Positions 43,114-51,527 of a stretch of 64,000 nt of DNA are shown in pieces. Every line of letters begins with the position of its first letter. Positions within the stretch are counted from its first letter, which is position 1. The DNA comes from B33-G16 sp964611035 (GTDB taxonomy: Bacteria; Desulfobacterota; DSM-4660; Desulfatiglandales; B25-G16): NCBI GenBank assembly GCA_964611035.1, contig CAZSWT010000002.1:48762-112761 (forward strand), written 5' to 3'. The notes under the pieces were generated by a model that saw nothing but the letters and a program-made list of their open reading frames with translations, was not told the DNA's origin and ran no database searches. The position numbers were made by a program, and so were the translations under genes.

Positions 43114-44106
43114 ATGAAAAATATTGATAAGAAGTGTTTGCATAAGGGAATCGATAATTTCGGAAAATCAATGATCCTTGTTGTCGGCGATATCATGTTA
43201 GATAGATTTATATGGGGAAATGTCTCAAGAATTTCTCCAGAAGCGCCTGTACCTGTAGTTGAGGTTGAGCATGAAACCGTCATGTTAGGTGGCGCTACCA
43301 ATGTTGTTAATAATCTCGTCTCCTTAGGTGGAAGTGTGATGATGTGTGGAGTTGTGGGAACTGACCCTACAGGAAAAGAGATAATTTCAAGATTAGATGA
43401 ATTAAATGTTGATACTGATGGTATTGCTATAGAACTTGATAGACCCACGAGTGTTAAGACAAGGATAATAGCCCATGACCAACAGGTTGTCAGGTACGAT
43501 AGAGAAAAGAAAATATCCTTAAAGCCAAAAACTACCAAAGGCATTCTAGATTTTATTGATGAAAAAAAAGAAAACCTCTCGGCCCTTATAGTTTCTGATT
43601 ATGGTAAGGGTGTCATCTCCCGCCAGCTTATGGATGGTCTAAAAAGCATAACCTCGGATTGTGATTTTCCGGTAACAGTAGATCCAAACGTTAAGAATTT
43701 CCCGCTATATAAAGATGTAACTGTAATCACACCCAATCATAATCAGGCAGGAGAAATAGCAGGTTTAGAAATTATTAATGAAGAAGACCTCAAGAAGGTT
43801 GGGAAAAAGTTATTAAATAATAAGAAATGTAAAGCCTTGTTGATAACCAGGGGTAAGGATGGTATGACCCTTTTTGAACAAGAGGGTAGGGTAACACATA
43901 TTAAGTCAATAGCAAGAAAAGTCTATGACGTGACTGGTGCCGGAGACACGGTTATTGCTACTCTTACACTTGGTATAGCTGGAGGGCTTGATATAAAATC
44001 TGCGTCTTATCTATCTAATTTTGCAGCAGGTATAGTGGTTGGCGAGGTTGGAACATCAACGGTAAAGATCGATAACCTGAAAGAGTTGATCAACTCCCAT
44101 CTTTAA
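43114..44106 (+). CDS. rfaE1: D-glycero-beta-D-manno-heptose-7-phosphate kinase (HldE N-domain type)
   Basis: PfkB-family sugar kinase of 330 aa, making heptose-1,7-bisphosphate for GmhB. Markers: ILVVGDIMLDRFIWGNVSRI (about residues 22-41), SPEAPVPVVEVEHETVMLGG (about 43-62), DPNVKNFPLYKDVTVITPNH (about 190-209) and the anion-hole VYDVTGAGDTVIATLTLGIA (about 270-289). Only the kinase half is present; the nucleotidyltransferase (RfaE2) would have to be encoded elsewhere. With gmhB, waaC and waaF it shows that this organism builds a heptose-containing core. ATG 43114 has a weak AAAGCTGA ribosome site. Confidence 0.92.
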   Translation: MKNIDKKCLHKGIDNFGKSMILVVGDIMLDRFIWGNVSRISPEAPVPVVEVEHETVMLGGATNVVNNLVSLGGSVMMCGVVGTDPTGKEIISRLDELNVDTDGIAIELDRPTSVKTRIIAHDQQVVRYDREKKISLKPKTTKGILDFIDEKKENLSALIVSDYGKGVISRQLMDGLKSITSDCDFPVTVDPNVKNFPLYKDVTVITPNHNQAGEIAGLEIINEEDLKKVGKKLLNNKKCKALLITRGKDGMTLFEQEGRVTHIKSIARKVYDVTGAGDTVIATLTLGIAGGLDIKSASYLSNFAAGIVVGEVGTSTVKIDNLKELINSHL

Positions 44107-44179
44107 CATTCGTTGACCGTTGCTTGTTGTCTTTTTTAACCGAATAGGAAATGCTGTCAAATAACCACTGACATTACCA

Positions 44180-44719
44180 ATGAGTATTCCTCAGAAAGAA
44201 AAAAAGGTAAAAATGATAAGCAGCCTCTTTTCTCGAGAAGAGGAATTGATAGAGAATGTTATTACACAGATGGAAACGTTTTTTGGTCCAACTGATTGGA
44301 TAAGCAAAAAATTTATTTTTAACAGAACACGATATTATGAAAAAGAGATGGGATGGCCTCTTTATAGACGATTTATATCTTTTTCCAAGCTTATCAGCTC
44401 AGATTCTATTGTGGATATAAAGTTGACGACCAATAAAATTGAAAATGAGCATCGTTTTGATAAAAAAAGGCGGATTAACATTGATCCAGGCTATATATCT
44501 TTAGAAAGGTTGGTTCTTGCTACCGGTAAAAATTATATCCATAGAATTTATTTAACAAAGGGGATATATGCAGACCTTACACTTGTCTTTCATGCTGGTA
44601 CCTTTAATCCTTTGGTATGGACATATCCTGATTATAAAGATGAAGCGACCATTGGTTGTTTTAATATGATAAGGAATAATTATTTGAAACACTTAAGAGA
44701 AGAGGAGCAAGAGAGATAA
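44180..44719 (+). CDS. DUF4416 family protein
   Basis: 179 aa. Uncharacterised family, found in deltaproteobacteria and relatives. Visible conserved stretches: FSREEELIENVITQMETFFG (about residues 17-36), FIFNRTRYYEKEMGWPLYRR (about 44-63), RRINIDPGYISLERLVLATG (about 98-117) and AGTFNPLVWTYPDYKD (about 142-157). No membrane segment or known catalytic motif. Only two bases separate it from yicC, so the two are co-transcribed; downstream come remA-like and gmk genes, an arrangement seen in many genomes of this group. Confidence 0.82.
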   Translation: MSIPQKEKKVKMISSLFSREEELIENVITQMETFFGPTDWISKKFIFNRTRYYEKEMGWPLYRRFISFSKLISSDSIVDIKLTTNKIENEHRFDKKRRINIDPGYISLERLVLATGKNYIHRIYLTKGIYADLTLVFHAGTFNPLVWTYPDYKDEATIGCFNMIRNNYLKHLREEEQER

Positions 44720-44721
44720 TT

Positions 44722-45600
44722 ATGCTTAAAAGTATGACTGCATATGGCAGTGCTGAGTCCTTAAAAGATAGCCTTGAATTTATTGTAGAAATTAGGTCGG
44801 GAAATTATCGGTACAGAGAAATTGTTCTAAGGCTTCCCCAGAGCTTACAACCATTTGAGGAAAAAGTCAGGTCTGTAGTGTCTTCTACAGTTAAAAGAGG
44901 TAGGATTGAAATTTACATTCAGATTAAAGATAATGGCAATAAAGGTTTAAAACTTGAATTAAACAGGCCATTGGTAAAGGCTTATATTCAGGTTTTCAAA
45001 GAGCTGAATGAGGAACTTGAATGTGAGCAACGTGTCGATGCATCATTTTTCTCTCAGTTAAAGGATATTATTATTGCTAAGCAGGATAGTATTGATTTAG
45101 AAAATGTGTGGCCAGATTTAGAGGATGTTATTAATAAAGCCATGCGCTCAATGGAATCCATGAGAATAAATGAAGGTAGGGCTTTGGAGAAAGATTTTTT
45201 AGAAAGATTAAATAGGATCACGAGATATATCGATGAGATAAGAAGTAGGACCACAGTAATAGTTGAAAGCTACAGAGATAAATTAAGACAAAAGATTAAT
45301 AAATTAATAGAACCTATTGAAATTAATGAGGATCGTATTATACAAGAAGTAGCTTTACTGGCAGACAAGTCTGATATTACAGAAGAGCTTATTAGGGTAG
45401 AAAGTCACTTAGAGCAGTTTAGAAATTTCATAAATCAGGATGATGTGATTGGAAGAAGACTAGATTTTTTATTGCAGGAGATAAATAGAGAAGTTAATAC
45501 GATGGGGTCTAAGGCGGCGGATTCTTTAGTTTCCCAGCTTGCAGTAGAAATTAAGGCTGAATTAGAAAAATTGAGAGAGCAGATTCAAAATGTGGAATAA
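44722..45600 (+). CDS. yicC: YicC family endoribonuclease-like protein
   Basis: 292 aa. MLKSMTAYGSAESLKDSLEF at the start, then EIRSGNYRYREIVLRLPQSL (about residues 24-43), KRGRIEIYIQIKDNG, and at the C-end EVALLADKSDITEELIRVES with GRRLDFLLQEINREVNTMGS (about 241-260) and KAADSLVSQLAVEIKAELEK. All of these are YicC signatures; E. coli YicC has reported RNase activity and affects small RNAs. The first and last segments are highly conserved in the family. The ATG follows GAGAGATAATT. Confidence 0.93.
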   Translation: MLKSMTAYGSAESLKDSLEFIVEIRSGNYRYREIVLRLPQSLQPFEEKVRSVVSSTVKRGRIEIYIQIKDNGNKGLKLELNRPLVKAYIQVFKELNEELECEQRVDASFFSQLKDIIIAKQDSIDLENVWPDLEDVINKAMRSMESMRINEGRALEKDFLERLNRITRYIDEIRSRTTVIVESYRDKLRQKINKLIEPIEINEDRIIQEVALLADKSDITEELIRVESHLEQFRNFINQDDVIGRRLDFLLQEINREVNTMGSKAADSLVSQLAVEIKAELEKLREQIQNVE

Positions 45601-45691
45601 TTTAAGAATAGCAAATTTCTTTTGGACGCAGATAGACTCAGATTATAAAGATTTTTATTATTTTGAAAAATATCTGCGGATATCTGCGAGA

Positions 45692-45717
45692 ACCTGCCCG
45701 CCGTCTGGCAGGCGGGT
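45692..45717. repeat. GC-rich hairpin copy in an ATCTGCG word tract
   Basis: ACCTGCCCGCCGTCTGGCAG followed by GCGGGT, the same hairpin as at 32.1, 48.7, 51.4 and 60.4 kb. Its flanks are ATCTGCGGATATCTGCGAG and CTGCGTCC, i.e. the hairpin sits in a tract of ATCTGCG words. Confidence 0.8.
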
Positions 45718-45755
45718 CTGCGTCCTATATCTATTAAATATGGGAGATAAAACAT

Positions 45756-46025
45756 ATGGATCCAACTTTACTTAATATTGGATTTGGAAATTTCATTATA
45801 TCAAGAAGGGTGATAGCCATTATCTCACCATCCTCAGCACCGGTTAGACGGCTTCGTGAAGAGGCGAGAGATGATAAAAGGCTTATTGACGCAACTCAAG
45901 GCAGAAGAACACGATCAGTAATTATAACAGATAGCAATCATGTGATACTGTCAGCTATTCAATCTGAGACAATAGCACAAAGATTTGCTCCAGACGGTAC
46001 AATACGGGGTGAGTATTTGCTATAG
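45756..46025 (+). CDS. remA: DUF370/RemA-like protein
   Basis: 89 aa. LLNIGFGNFIISRRVIAIIS (residues 5-24), SPSSAPVRRLREEARDDKRL (about 24-43), DATQGRRTRSVIITDSNHVI (about 45-64) and LSAIQSETIAQRFAP are the conserved family features. In Bacillus RemA is a DNA-binding regulator of biofilm matrix genes; other members next to gmk are uncharacterised. Upstream of gmk by 39 bp, in the typical yicC-remA-gmk order. The gene follows a GC-rich hairpin repeat. Confidence 0.9.
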   Translation: MDPTLLNIGFGNFIISRRVIAIISPSSAPVRRLREEARDDKRLIDATQGRRTRSVIITDSNHVILSAIQSETIAQRFAPDGTIRGEYLL

Positions 46026-46064
46026 CTCTAAATTCAAAAAATTACGAGTTGACAATAAAGAGAT

Positions 46065-46676
46065 ATGAAAGAAAAAGGACAAATCTTTGTAATAACCGCT
46101 CCCTCAGGCACTGGAAAAACCACAATAATAAAGAATATATTAGAAAAAGATTTGGGAGGAATTGGTTATTCCATTTCTCATACTACTCGAAAGCCTAGAA
46201 AAGGGGAGTCTCACGGGTTACATTATTACTTTGTTGACAGAGAAAATTTTGAAAAAATGATTGAGGCTCATGAATTTGTTGAATGGGCCGTTGTATATGA
46301 TCACCTATATGGCACTTCTATTTCAAATATAAACCGTGAATTATCCTCAGGAAAAGATCTTTTGATGGATATCGATATTCAAGGGTCTCAAGAGATAAAA
46401 AGGCAGTTTCCTGATTCTTTATCAATATTTATTCTCCCTCCATCATTAGACATTCTTAAAGAAAGACTACAGAAGAGATCACCGAATGACAAAATGAACA
46501 TAGACCTGCGGCTAAAAAAGGCAGCAGAGGAAATTCAGAGATGTAGAGATTACGATTTCATTATTATTAATGATGATCTAAAAAAAGCTATAAAAGAAAT
46601 AGAGGCAATTATTGTTGCGCAGAGGTCCAATAAAAATAGACGTTTTCCTCTCATTAAAAAGATATTCCGCTTGTAA
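46065..46676 (+). CDS. gmk: Guanylate kinase
   Basis: Converts GMP to GDP. P-loop ITAPSGTGKTTI at about residues 10-21, GMP-binding YSISHTTRKPRKGESHGLHY (about 35-54), FVEWAVVYDHLYGTS and DIDIQGSQEIKRQFPDSLSI (about 100-119). 203 aa is usual. Last gene of the yicC-remA-gmk unit. The ATG follows AATAAAGAGAT, a weak ribosome site. Confidence 0.95.
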   Translation: MKEKGQIFVITAPSGTGKTTIIKNILEKDLGGIGYSISHTTRKPRKGESHGLHYYFVDRENFEKMIEAHEFVEWAVVYDHLYGTSISNINRELSSGKDLLMDIDIQGSQEIKRQFPDSLSIFILPPSLDILKERLQKRSPNDKMNIDLRLKKAAEEIQRCRDYDFIIINDDLKKAIKEIEAIIVAQRSNKNRRFPLIKKIFRL

Positions 46677-46835
46677 AAAATATAACTATTAAGGTTATAA
46701 GGTTCACCGTTCACGGTTAGCTTTTTTGTATAGTTAATATACTGTCCAGATATAATAGGGGCGGTCAGCCATTAACCTTGTAGCTTTGAACCTAAGCAGT
46801 TATTAAAAATAGTAATAATTATTAAGGTTGGAAAT

Positions 46836-47612
46836 TTGCCTCAGGTTATATCCGGTATAAACGCAGTTAAGGAAAACCTTAGGAAGGGTGAAGGGCTAGT
46901 TGAACTTTTCATCGCCAAGGGGAAAAAAATTGAAAGGCTGCAAGAAATCCTTGATATCGCAACTCAGAAAAAAATACCGATCAGATTTAAAGATAGGCTT
47001 TATTTGGATAAAATATCCTCTAGCTCCTCCCATCAGGGCGTAATAGCTATTTTAAATAAATATAATTATTTTTATTTAGATGATTTGATAGAACGCGCCA
47101 TTTCTAATACAAGTAAAGGTCTTCTCATTGCAGCTGATCACATTACGGATACAGGAAACCTTGGGTCTCTTATAAGAACTGCTGAATTTTTTGGTGTTCA
47201 AGGCCTTATTTTGCCAAAGGATAGATCTGCTTCTATCACTGATGCTGTGCATAAAAGATCAGCCGGTGGATCAGCGTATCTGCCTGTAACCAGAGTGGTT
47301 AATTTAGTAAGGGCTCTCAAACAGTTAGCAGGTGAAAATTTTTGGGTAGTCGGGGCTGCAGGAGGAAGCAGCACAAATATCTATGAATTTGACTGGAATA
47401 GGGATCTTGTTTTAGTAATGGGAAATGAGAGTAAAGGATTAAGTAGGGTTGTCAAAGATCAATGCCATCATCTGGTGAGCATACCAAGATTAGGAAAGCT
47501 TGCTTCTCTCAATGTATCTGTTGCTGCAGGAATTATACTTTCGGAAATAGTAAGACAAAGAGCAGCTTTAGGAATCTCCCAGGAAAACAATAACAGAAAA
47601 AAATTTAAATAA
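46836..47612 (+). CDS. rlmB: 23S rRNA 2'-O-ribose methyltransferase RlmB (TrmH family)
   Basis: SPOUT methyltransferase of 258 aa that methylates G2251 of 23S rRNA in E. coli. N-terminal substrate-binding domain from PQVISGINAVKENLRKGEGL. SPOUT motifs: ADHITDTGNLGSLIRTAEFF (about residues 104-123), the knot segment VLVMGNESKGLSRVVKDQCH (about 191-210) and IPRLGKLASLNVSVAAGIIL (about 214-233). The start is TTG 46836 with AAGGTTGGA upstream. The gene before it is separated by a GGTTCACCGTTCACGGTTAG word tract. Three bases separate it from the peptidase gene. Confidence 0.92.
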   Translation: MPQVISGINAVKENLRKGEGLVELFIAKGKKIERLQEILDIATQKKIPIRFKDRLYLDKISSSSSHQGVIAILNKYNYFYLDDLIERAISNTSKGLLIAADHITDTGNLGSLIRTAEFFGVQGLILPKDRSASITDAVHKRSAGGSAYLPVTRVVNLVRALKQLAGENFWVVGAAGGSSTNIYEFDWNRDLVLVMGNESKGLSRVVKDQCHHLVSIPRLGKLASLNVSVAAGIILSEIVRQRAALGISQENNNRKKFK

Positions 47613-47614
47613 TC

Positions 47615-48577
47615 ATGACAGTTAGTATCACAGATATCGAGGGAGTCTCTGTTGGTCATGCATCAGATTTTGAGGGATTAACAGGCGTTACAGTTATACT
47701 TACTCCATCTGGTATGACTGGTGGAATTGATATTAGCGGATTTGCCACAAGTTCAAGACAGATTGATGCACTGAGCGCATCTCATATCGTACAAAAAGTT
47801 CATGCAATCTGTATTACTGGCGGTAGTGCATATGGGCTAGACGCCGCTTCTGGTGTCATGGATTACCTTGAAGAGAGGAACAGTGGATTTGATGTAGGAG
47901 TAGCCCGAATCCCTATTGTCCCAACTGCTGCGATTTTTGATCTAAGGGTAGGTTCAGCAAAAAGCAGACCTGACAAAAAGATGGGCTATCGTGCATGTCA
48001 GGAGGCAACTGATGGAAAGATTGCTGAAGGTTCTGTTGGAGTAGGAACTGGAGCAACAGTCGGCAAATTTTATGGAATCGAGCAGGCAATGAAGGGTGGG
48101 GTAGGTATTGCAGCGAATACACTTAATAATGGTTTAGTCGTTGGAGCTTTGGTAGCAGTAAATGCTTTTGGTGATATAAAAGACCCAATAAGTGGAAAGA
48201 TTTTGGCTGGAGCAAGGAAGGCGAAAAAAAGCATGGAATTTGCAGATACATCAGGGCTTATGAGGAAAGGAGTTCAACGGCCTATTCCAGCGTTTCAGAA
48301 TACGACAATTGGTGTAATTGTAACAAATGCAAAACTAACCAAACAAAATGCCTCAGCTGTAGCTAAGATAGCGAGCAACGGCCTGACAATGGCTATTAGT
48401 CCCGCGCACACTATATATGATGGTGATATTGTTTTTACACTTGCATCTGGCGAGATTGAAGTTGATTCCTATACAGTAGGGCTTATGGCTGAAGAGATGC
48501 TTATAAATGCAATAATTAGGGGAATTACCACTGCAAAAGAGACAAAAGGGATACCATCATTTCTTAGCCTTAGATAG
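47615..48577 (+). CDS. P1 family (DmpA/NylC-like) Ntn hydrolase
   Basis: 320 aa. Begins ITDIEGVSVGHASDFEGLTG and includes ITGGSAYGLDAASGVMDYLE (about residues 70-89), IPIVPTAAIFDLRVGSAK (about 103-120), and the autocleavage-site region NTTIGVIVTNAKLTKQNASA (about 229-248), where Thr-Thr precedes IGVI and an Asn precedes it. These are typical of P1 peptidases (aminopeptidase DmpA, nylon oligomer hydrolase, BapA). The mature enzyme would be two chains after self-cleavage, cleaving an amide or peptide bond; the substrate is unclear. Co-transcribed with rlmB. Confidence 0.88.
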   Translation: MTVSITDIEGVSVGHASDFEGLTGVTVILTPSGMTGGIDISGFATSSRQIDALSASHIVQKVHAICITGGSAYGLDAASGVMDYLEERNSGFDVGVARIPIVPTAAIFDLRVGSAKSRPDKKMGYRACQEATDGKIAEGSVGVGTGATVGKFYGIEQAMKGGVGIAANTLNNGLVVGALVAVNAFGDIKDPISGKILAGARKAKKSMEFADTSGLMRKGVQRPIPAFQNTTIGVIVTNAKLTKQNASAVAKIASNGLTMAISPAHTIYDGDIVFTLASGEIEVDSYTVGLMAEEMLINAIIRGITTAKETKGIPSFLSLR

Positions 48578-49130
48578 TAGTTAGAGGTTTTTTAAGGGGC
48601 AATTGTGACATTCCAGGTAGTCGCCCTGTTCCGACCCGAAACTGGCTGGTGCAAAACACCAATCACAATTGGTAATTTTCACTCGTCAGTGTGCAATTAT
48701 TTGTGTCTCCGGCCCAGACCCGCCTGCCGGATGGCGGGCAGGCCTGGCTTTTGATGACTGAGTTCTATAGGTCCTGCTTTGGAAATATTACACTGGCAAC
48801 AGGTTGTTACGATTACGTCGCACCAGGGCGGGCGTCGTGTGGCTCCTAAGAAACTAACCGCGGAAAGGAGCATGAAGATGTCTTTTTTTGCTGCATGCCT
48901 TTTAACATGGGGCCTCAGCGTGCCCCGTAAATCGGGGCACACGCGCAACGAGGATTTGACTATTATGCAATATGGCGGTCGGTGCCCCGATTTATCGGGG
49001 TCTGCCTGTGCATTACTTATAGGGCATGAGACAAAAAAAGACATCCCCATGCTCAATCACATAGTTTCTTTCATATATAACCCTGAAGCGAAGCGTCGGG
49101 GTCATTTGCTGAATAGTTAAAGAGAATTAA
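48578..49130. other. Repeat-filled intergenic region
   Basis: No convincing gene in 553 bp. It contains the CCCTGGC-ended element at 48708-48828 and two palindromes built on GTGCCCCG: GTGCCCCGTAAATCGGGGCA (48921-48940) and GTGCCCCGATTTATCGGGG (48982-49000). A 113-codon open frame here is made of these repeats and is not expected to be real. Confidence 0.6.
48708..48828 (+). repeat. CCCTGGC-ended element with hairpin insert
   Basis: Left end CTCCGGCCCAGACC (slightly decayed), hairpin CGCCTGCCGGATGGCGGGC (48721-48739), AGGCCTGGC, 68 variable bases (48749-48816), then GTCGCACCAGGG. 121 bp, same architecture as the copies at 51.4 and 60.4 kb. Confidence 0.8.
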
Positions 49131-49472
49131 ATGAAAGGAGATTTCAGGGATAAGCTGAGAAAAATAACTAAGGCAGCCTTTTTAGGCTTTCTTGGTACCA
49201 CCGCAATGATCCATATCACTCTGCTTTTTATACCTATCTTTAGAGATTTTGAAAATAGGTATTTTACTGAAAGACATTCTGAATTTGAAATCGCAACATT
49301 ATTGATTGTTGGTTTTCTAACGTTAATTATGGAACCAGTAACCTATATAGTAAACCTGGCAGTATCTTTAGAAAAACATGGTCCTATAGCCTTTCTCTGG
49401 CTTGCACCTGTAGCCATAACTCAGTCCTATGCATGTGTCAGGTGGATAATTCAAAAAAATTTTGATCAATGA
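49131..49472 (+). CDS. Small membrane protein of unknown function (113 aa)
   Basis: I do not recognise the family. Two hydrophobic segments are visible: AFLGFLGTTAMIHITLLFIP (about residues 16-35) and IATLLIVGFLTLIMEPVTYI (about 54-73), with a third weaker one near IAFLWLAPVAI. The N-terminus is basic (MKGDFRDKLRKITKA) and the C-terminal WIIQKNFDQ is polar. Coding-like composition and the tight following gene support it. The start ATG 49131 has only a weak upstream purine run (AAAGAG). Confidence 0.6.
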   Translation: MKGDFRDKLRKITKAAFLGFLGTTAMIHITLLFIPIFRDFENRYFTERHSEFEIATLLIVGFLTLIMEPVTYIVNLAVSLEKHGPIAFLWLAPVAITQSYACVRWIIQKNFDQ

Positions 49473-49482
49473 ATTTAGAGCT

Positions 49483-49629
49483 ATGAAATATACATGTGTA
49501 GATTATAGGTCTGAGATGAAACTTCTGGGCCTAAAAAGGAGATTAGAAGAAGAAAATCTGAGTGAAGAGGAGAGGGCTCAGATAGTTCAGGAGATCAAGG
49601 AGTTGGAAAAGGAAATGGACATGAATTAG
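49483..49629 (+). CDS. Small helical protein (48 aa)
   Basis: Starts MKYTCVDYRSEMKLLGLKRR and continues as a charged helix LEEENLSEEERAQIVQEIKE with LEKEMDMN at the end. I recall short proteins of this form (CxDYRxEM then a helical EEE region) in deltaproteobacteria but know no function. It starts 10 bp after the membrane protein and its stop lies 6 bp from the stop of the convergent transglutaminase gene, which argues for a real gene compressed between neighbours. Confidence 0.65.
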   Translation: MKYTCVDYRSEMKLLGLKRRLEEENLSEEERAQIVQEIKELEKEMDMN

Positions 49630-49635
49630 GATAAT

Positions 49636-51318
49636 TTACCTCCTCAATTCATAACCCCTCACCCTAAAGTTAAAGTCATAATTCTGCAGTGTATCCCACG
49701 TATTTTTTCCCTTTGGACATGATCTTGTATCATCAGGTTCTTTATAGGGATTACCTAAAAGATAGAACCAATTGAAAATAGCATCACCAGAATACTCTAA
49801 ACTAATCCAGTAACTTCCCGGAAGTAAAATGTCATCAGTGAACGAGAATGGTATCCATTGATAACCATTGAAAAAACCAAGTCTTGAAATGTGAATCATA
49901 TTACTTTTGGCTATTCTCTTAACTGGCTTGTTGTACTCATCTTTCATTACTGTTAGCCATAAGAATCCCTTTTGCCCACCAAACTTATGCAAGGCAAGGC
50001 TTATATCATAGAGTTTTAATGGGTAAGGGATTTCTATTTTTTGGCTATATTTGCGATTAGATGTAACATATTCAGCGGTTTCTGAGACAAAACTCCTGCG
50101 TAAGGTCTTTGTGCCCTTTTCATCATGATAGCCTCTGGAAAAGATATCGATTAGGTGTGGAAAGTTAAGGTTACCAAAGGCCCTTTTTGAATACACAGAA
50201 AATTGTTTTATTTCTTCTAATGTGTAATGCGGCATTGTTGGTTTTTCAGGTCTTTCACGCAGAGAAGTTGGTTTTAACGGAGCTATTCTAAAGCCCGAAG
50301 AAAATAAATTATTCCTAGGGGAAGGTTGTTCTCCAATTGTGGAAAAGGTTTTTCTATCTCTTTCGAATTTAATGGCAATATTTTCTTCCACAGATGGTTG
50401 TATGTTTCCTATCGAAGTCCATACAATAGCCCCATCTGTTGAAGCATCATAGGCATCAGGGCCCACCTCTATTGCAATATGTCGTGTAGAAACAAAATTA
50501 AGCGTTTGTTGAGGATCATACCCAACCCATCCAAAATTTGGATAATATACCTCAAGCCACGCATGCCTGCCCTGACCAAGCTTAATATTCCAAGAGGAAG
50601 TACCTGTTCTCGCCTCCCATCCCTTTTTGGCTGTTATTCCTGTCACTATTCTGACAGGAATTCCACCGCTTCTCAGTATAGCAGCTGAAAGATGAGCATA
50701 ATTCTGACAATTTCCTATACCACTTTTAAGTGTATACAGGGCATCATACTTGGAAGGATTTACCCTGTAACTCACATGATCTACTACAAAATTAAGTACC
50801 AGGCTCACAGCCTGAACCTGGTATTTTACTTCTTTGAGTAATTTTTCAGCTAAAAATTGGATTTTATTACTATTTGACTGAATTAAATCGCTTGGTTGCA
50901 GGTACATTTTGTTTTTTTCTGGGAGTGATTTAACAGGGTAGGGGAACTCACCCTGAAATTTTTTGAGGTATCTATCAAGTGTAATCCTGTATTTAGCAAT
51001 GGCTGATAGATAAGAGGGGGGTTGAGACCAAGTCGTAATTATAATATTATTTTCCCATTGATCGGTCAACTCCTGCGTGTTTGTTGGTCTTACAGATGGG
51101 ATGAACTGAGAATCTATAATTTTTTGCATTGAGGCTGGATTGCTTTTATTAGGGAATCGAACACTTTTAATACTGAGTTTAGTTATTCCAGAAGGTATAC
51201 TGATCTTATAAGCTACCGTCACATTAAGAGATGATGACATATTCTCAGCAATGATATATGTCTTTGCCCACACCGGAGGAGCAATAAGCAACATGGATAT
51301 TGCAAATCCTATAGTCAT
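49636..51318 (-). CDS. Exported transglutaminase-like protein
   Basis: From ATG 51318: signal peptide MTIGFAISMLLIAPPVWAK (cleavage after VWA), then a beta-rich N-domain and the transglutaminase-like core. Catalytic Cys is in SGIGNCQNYAHLSAAILRSG (about residue 205), His in GQGRHAWLEVYYPNFGWVGY (about 250-256), and Asp in DPQQT (about 265). The C-terminal half (about 200 aa) is beta-rich, ending NYDFNFRVRGYELRR. Total about 560 aa. A longer frame up to 51396 is open, but that part is encoded by the end of a CCCTGGC-ended repeat and would precede the signal peptide, so I exclude it. Possibly a periplasmic amidase or protease. Confidence 0.83.
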   Translation of the reverse strand: MTIGFAISMLLIAPPVWAKTYIIAENMSSSLNVTVAYKISIPSGITKLSIKSVRFPNKSNPASMQKIIDSQFIPSVRPTNTQELTDQWENNIIITTWSQPPSYLSAIAKYRITLDRYLKKFQGEFPYPVKSLPEKNKMYLQPSDLIQSNSNKIQFLAEKLLKEVKYQVQAVSLVLNFVVDHVSYRVNPSKYDALYTLKSGIGNCQNYAHLSAAILRSGGIPVRIVTGITAKKGWEARTGTSSWNIKLGQGRHAWLEVYYPNFGWVGYDPQQTLNFVSTRHIAIEVGPDAYDASTDGAIVWTSIGNIQPSVEENIAIKFERDRKTFSTIGEQPSPRNNLFSSGFRIAPLKPTSLRERPEKPTMPHYTLEEIKQFSVYSKRAFGNLNFPHLIDIFSRGYHDEKGTKTLRRSFVSETAEYVTSNRKYSQKIEIPYPLKLYDISLALHKFGGQKGFLWLTVMKDEYNKPVKRIAKSNMIHISRLGFFNGYQWIPFSFTDDILLPGSYWISLEYSGDAIFNWFYLLGNPYKEPDDTRSCPKGKNTWDTLQNYDFNFRVRGYELRR

Positions 51319-51357
51319 AAGATATTTATAGTGACTCAAGTGCCTCAGGTGAGCCCG

Positions 51358-51479
51358 CCCTGGTGCGACGTGATTTGAATATATGCTTGCTTTCAATGTA
51401 TCACTAATCCTGGTTTACCTTTGATGGGTCAGGTTTTGCCAGGCCTGCCCGCCATCCGGCAGGCGGGTCTGGGCCAGGG
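51358..51479 (-). repeat. CCCTGGC-ended element with hairpin insert
   Basis: Read on the minus strand: CCCTGGCCCAGACC, hairpin CGCCTGCCGGATGGCGGGC, AGGCCTGGC, 68 variable bases, GTCGCACCAGGG. It lies just upstream of the transglutaminase gene and extends its frame by some codons. Confidence 0.85.
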
Positions 51480-51527
51480 CTAAAGAGCCTAAAGTTATCA
51501 TTGCTAAATTCACAATTCCTAAATTCG

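Noticed and set aside
48779..49120. 113-codon open frame between the P1 peptidase and the membrane protein genes
   Set aside because: Starts inside a CCCTGGC-ended element and runs through two GTGCCCCG palindromes; no homology recognised.
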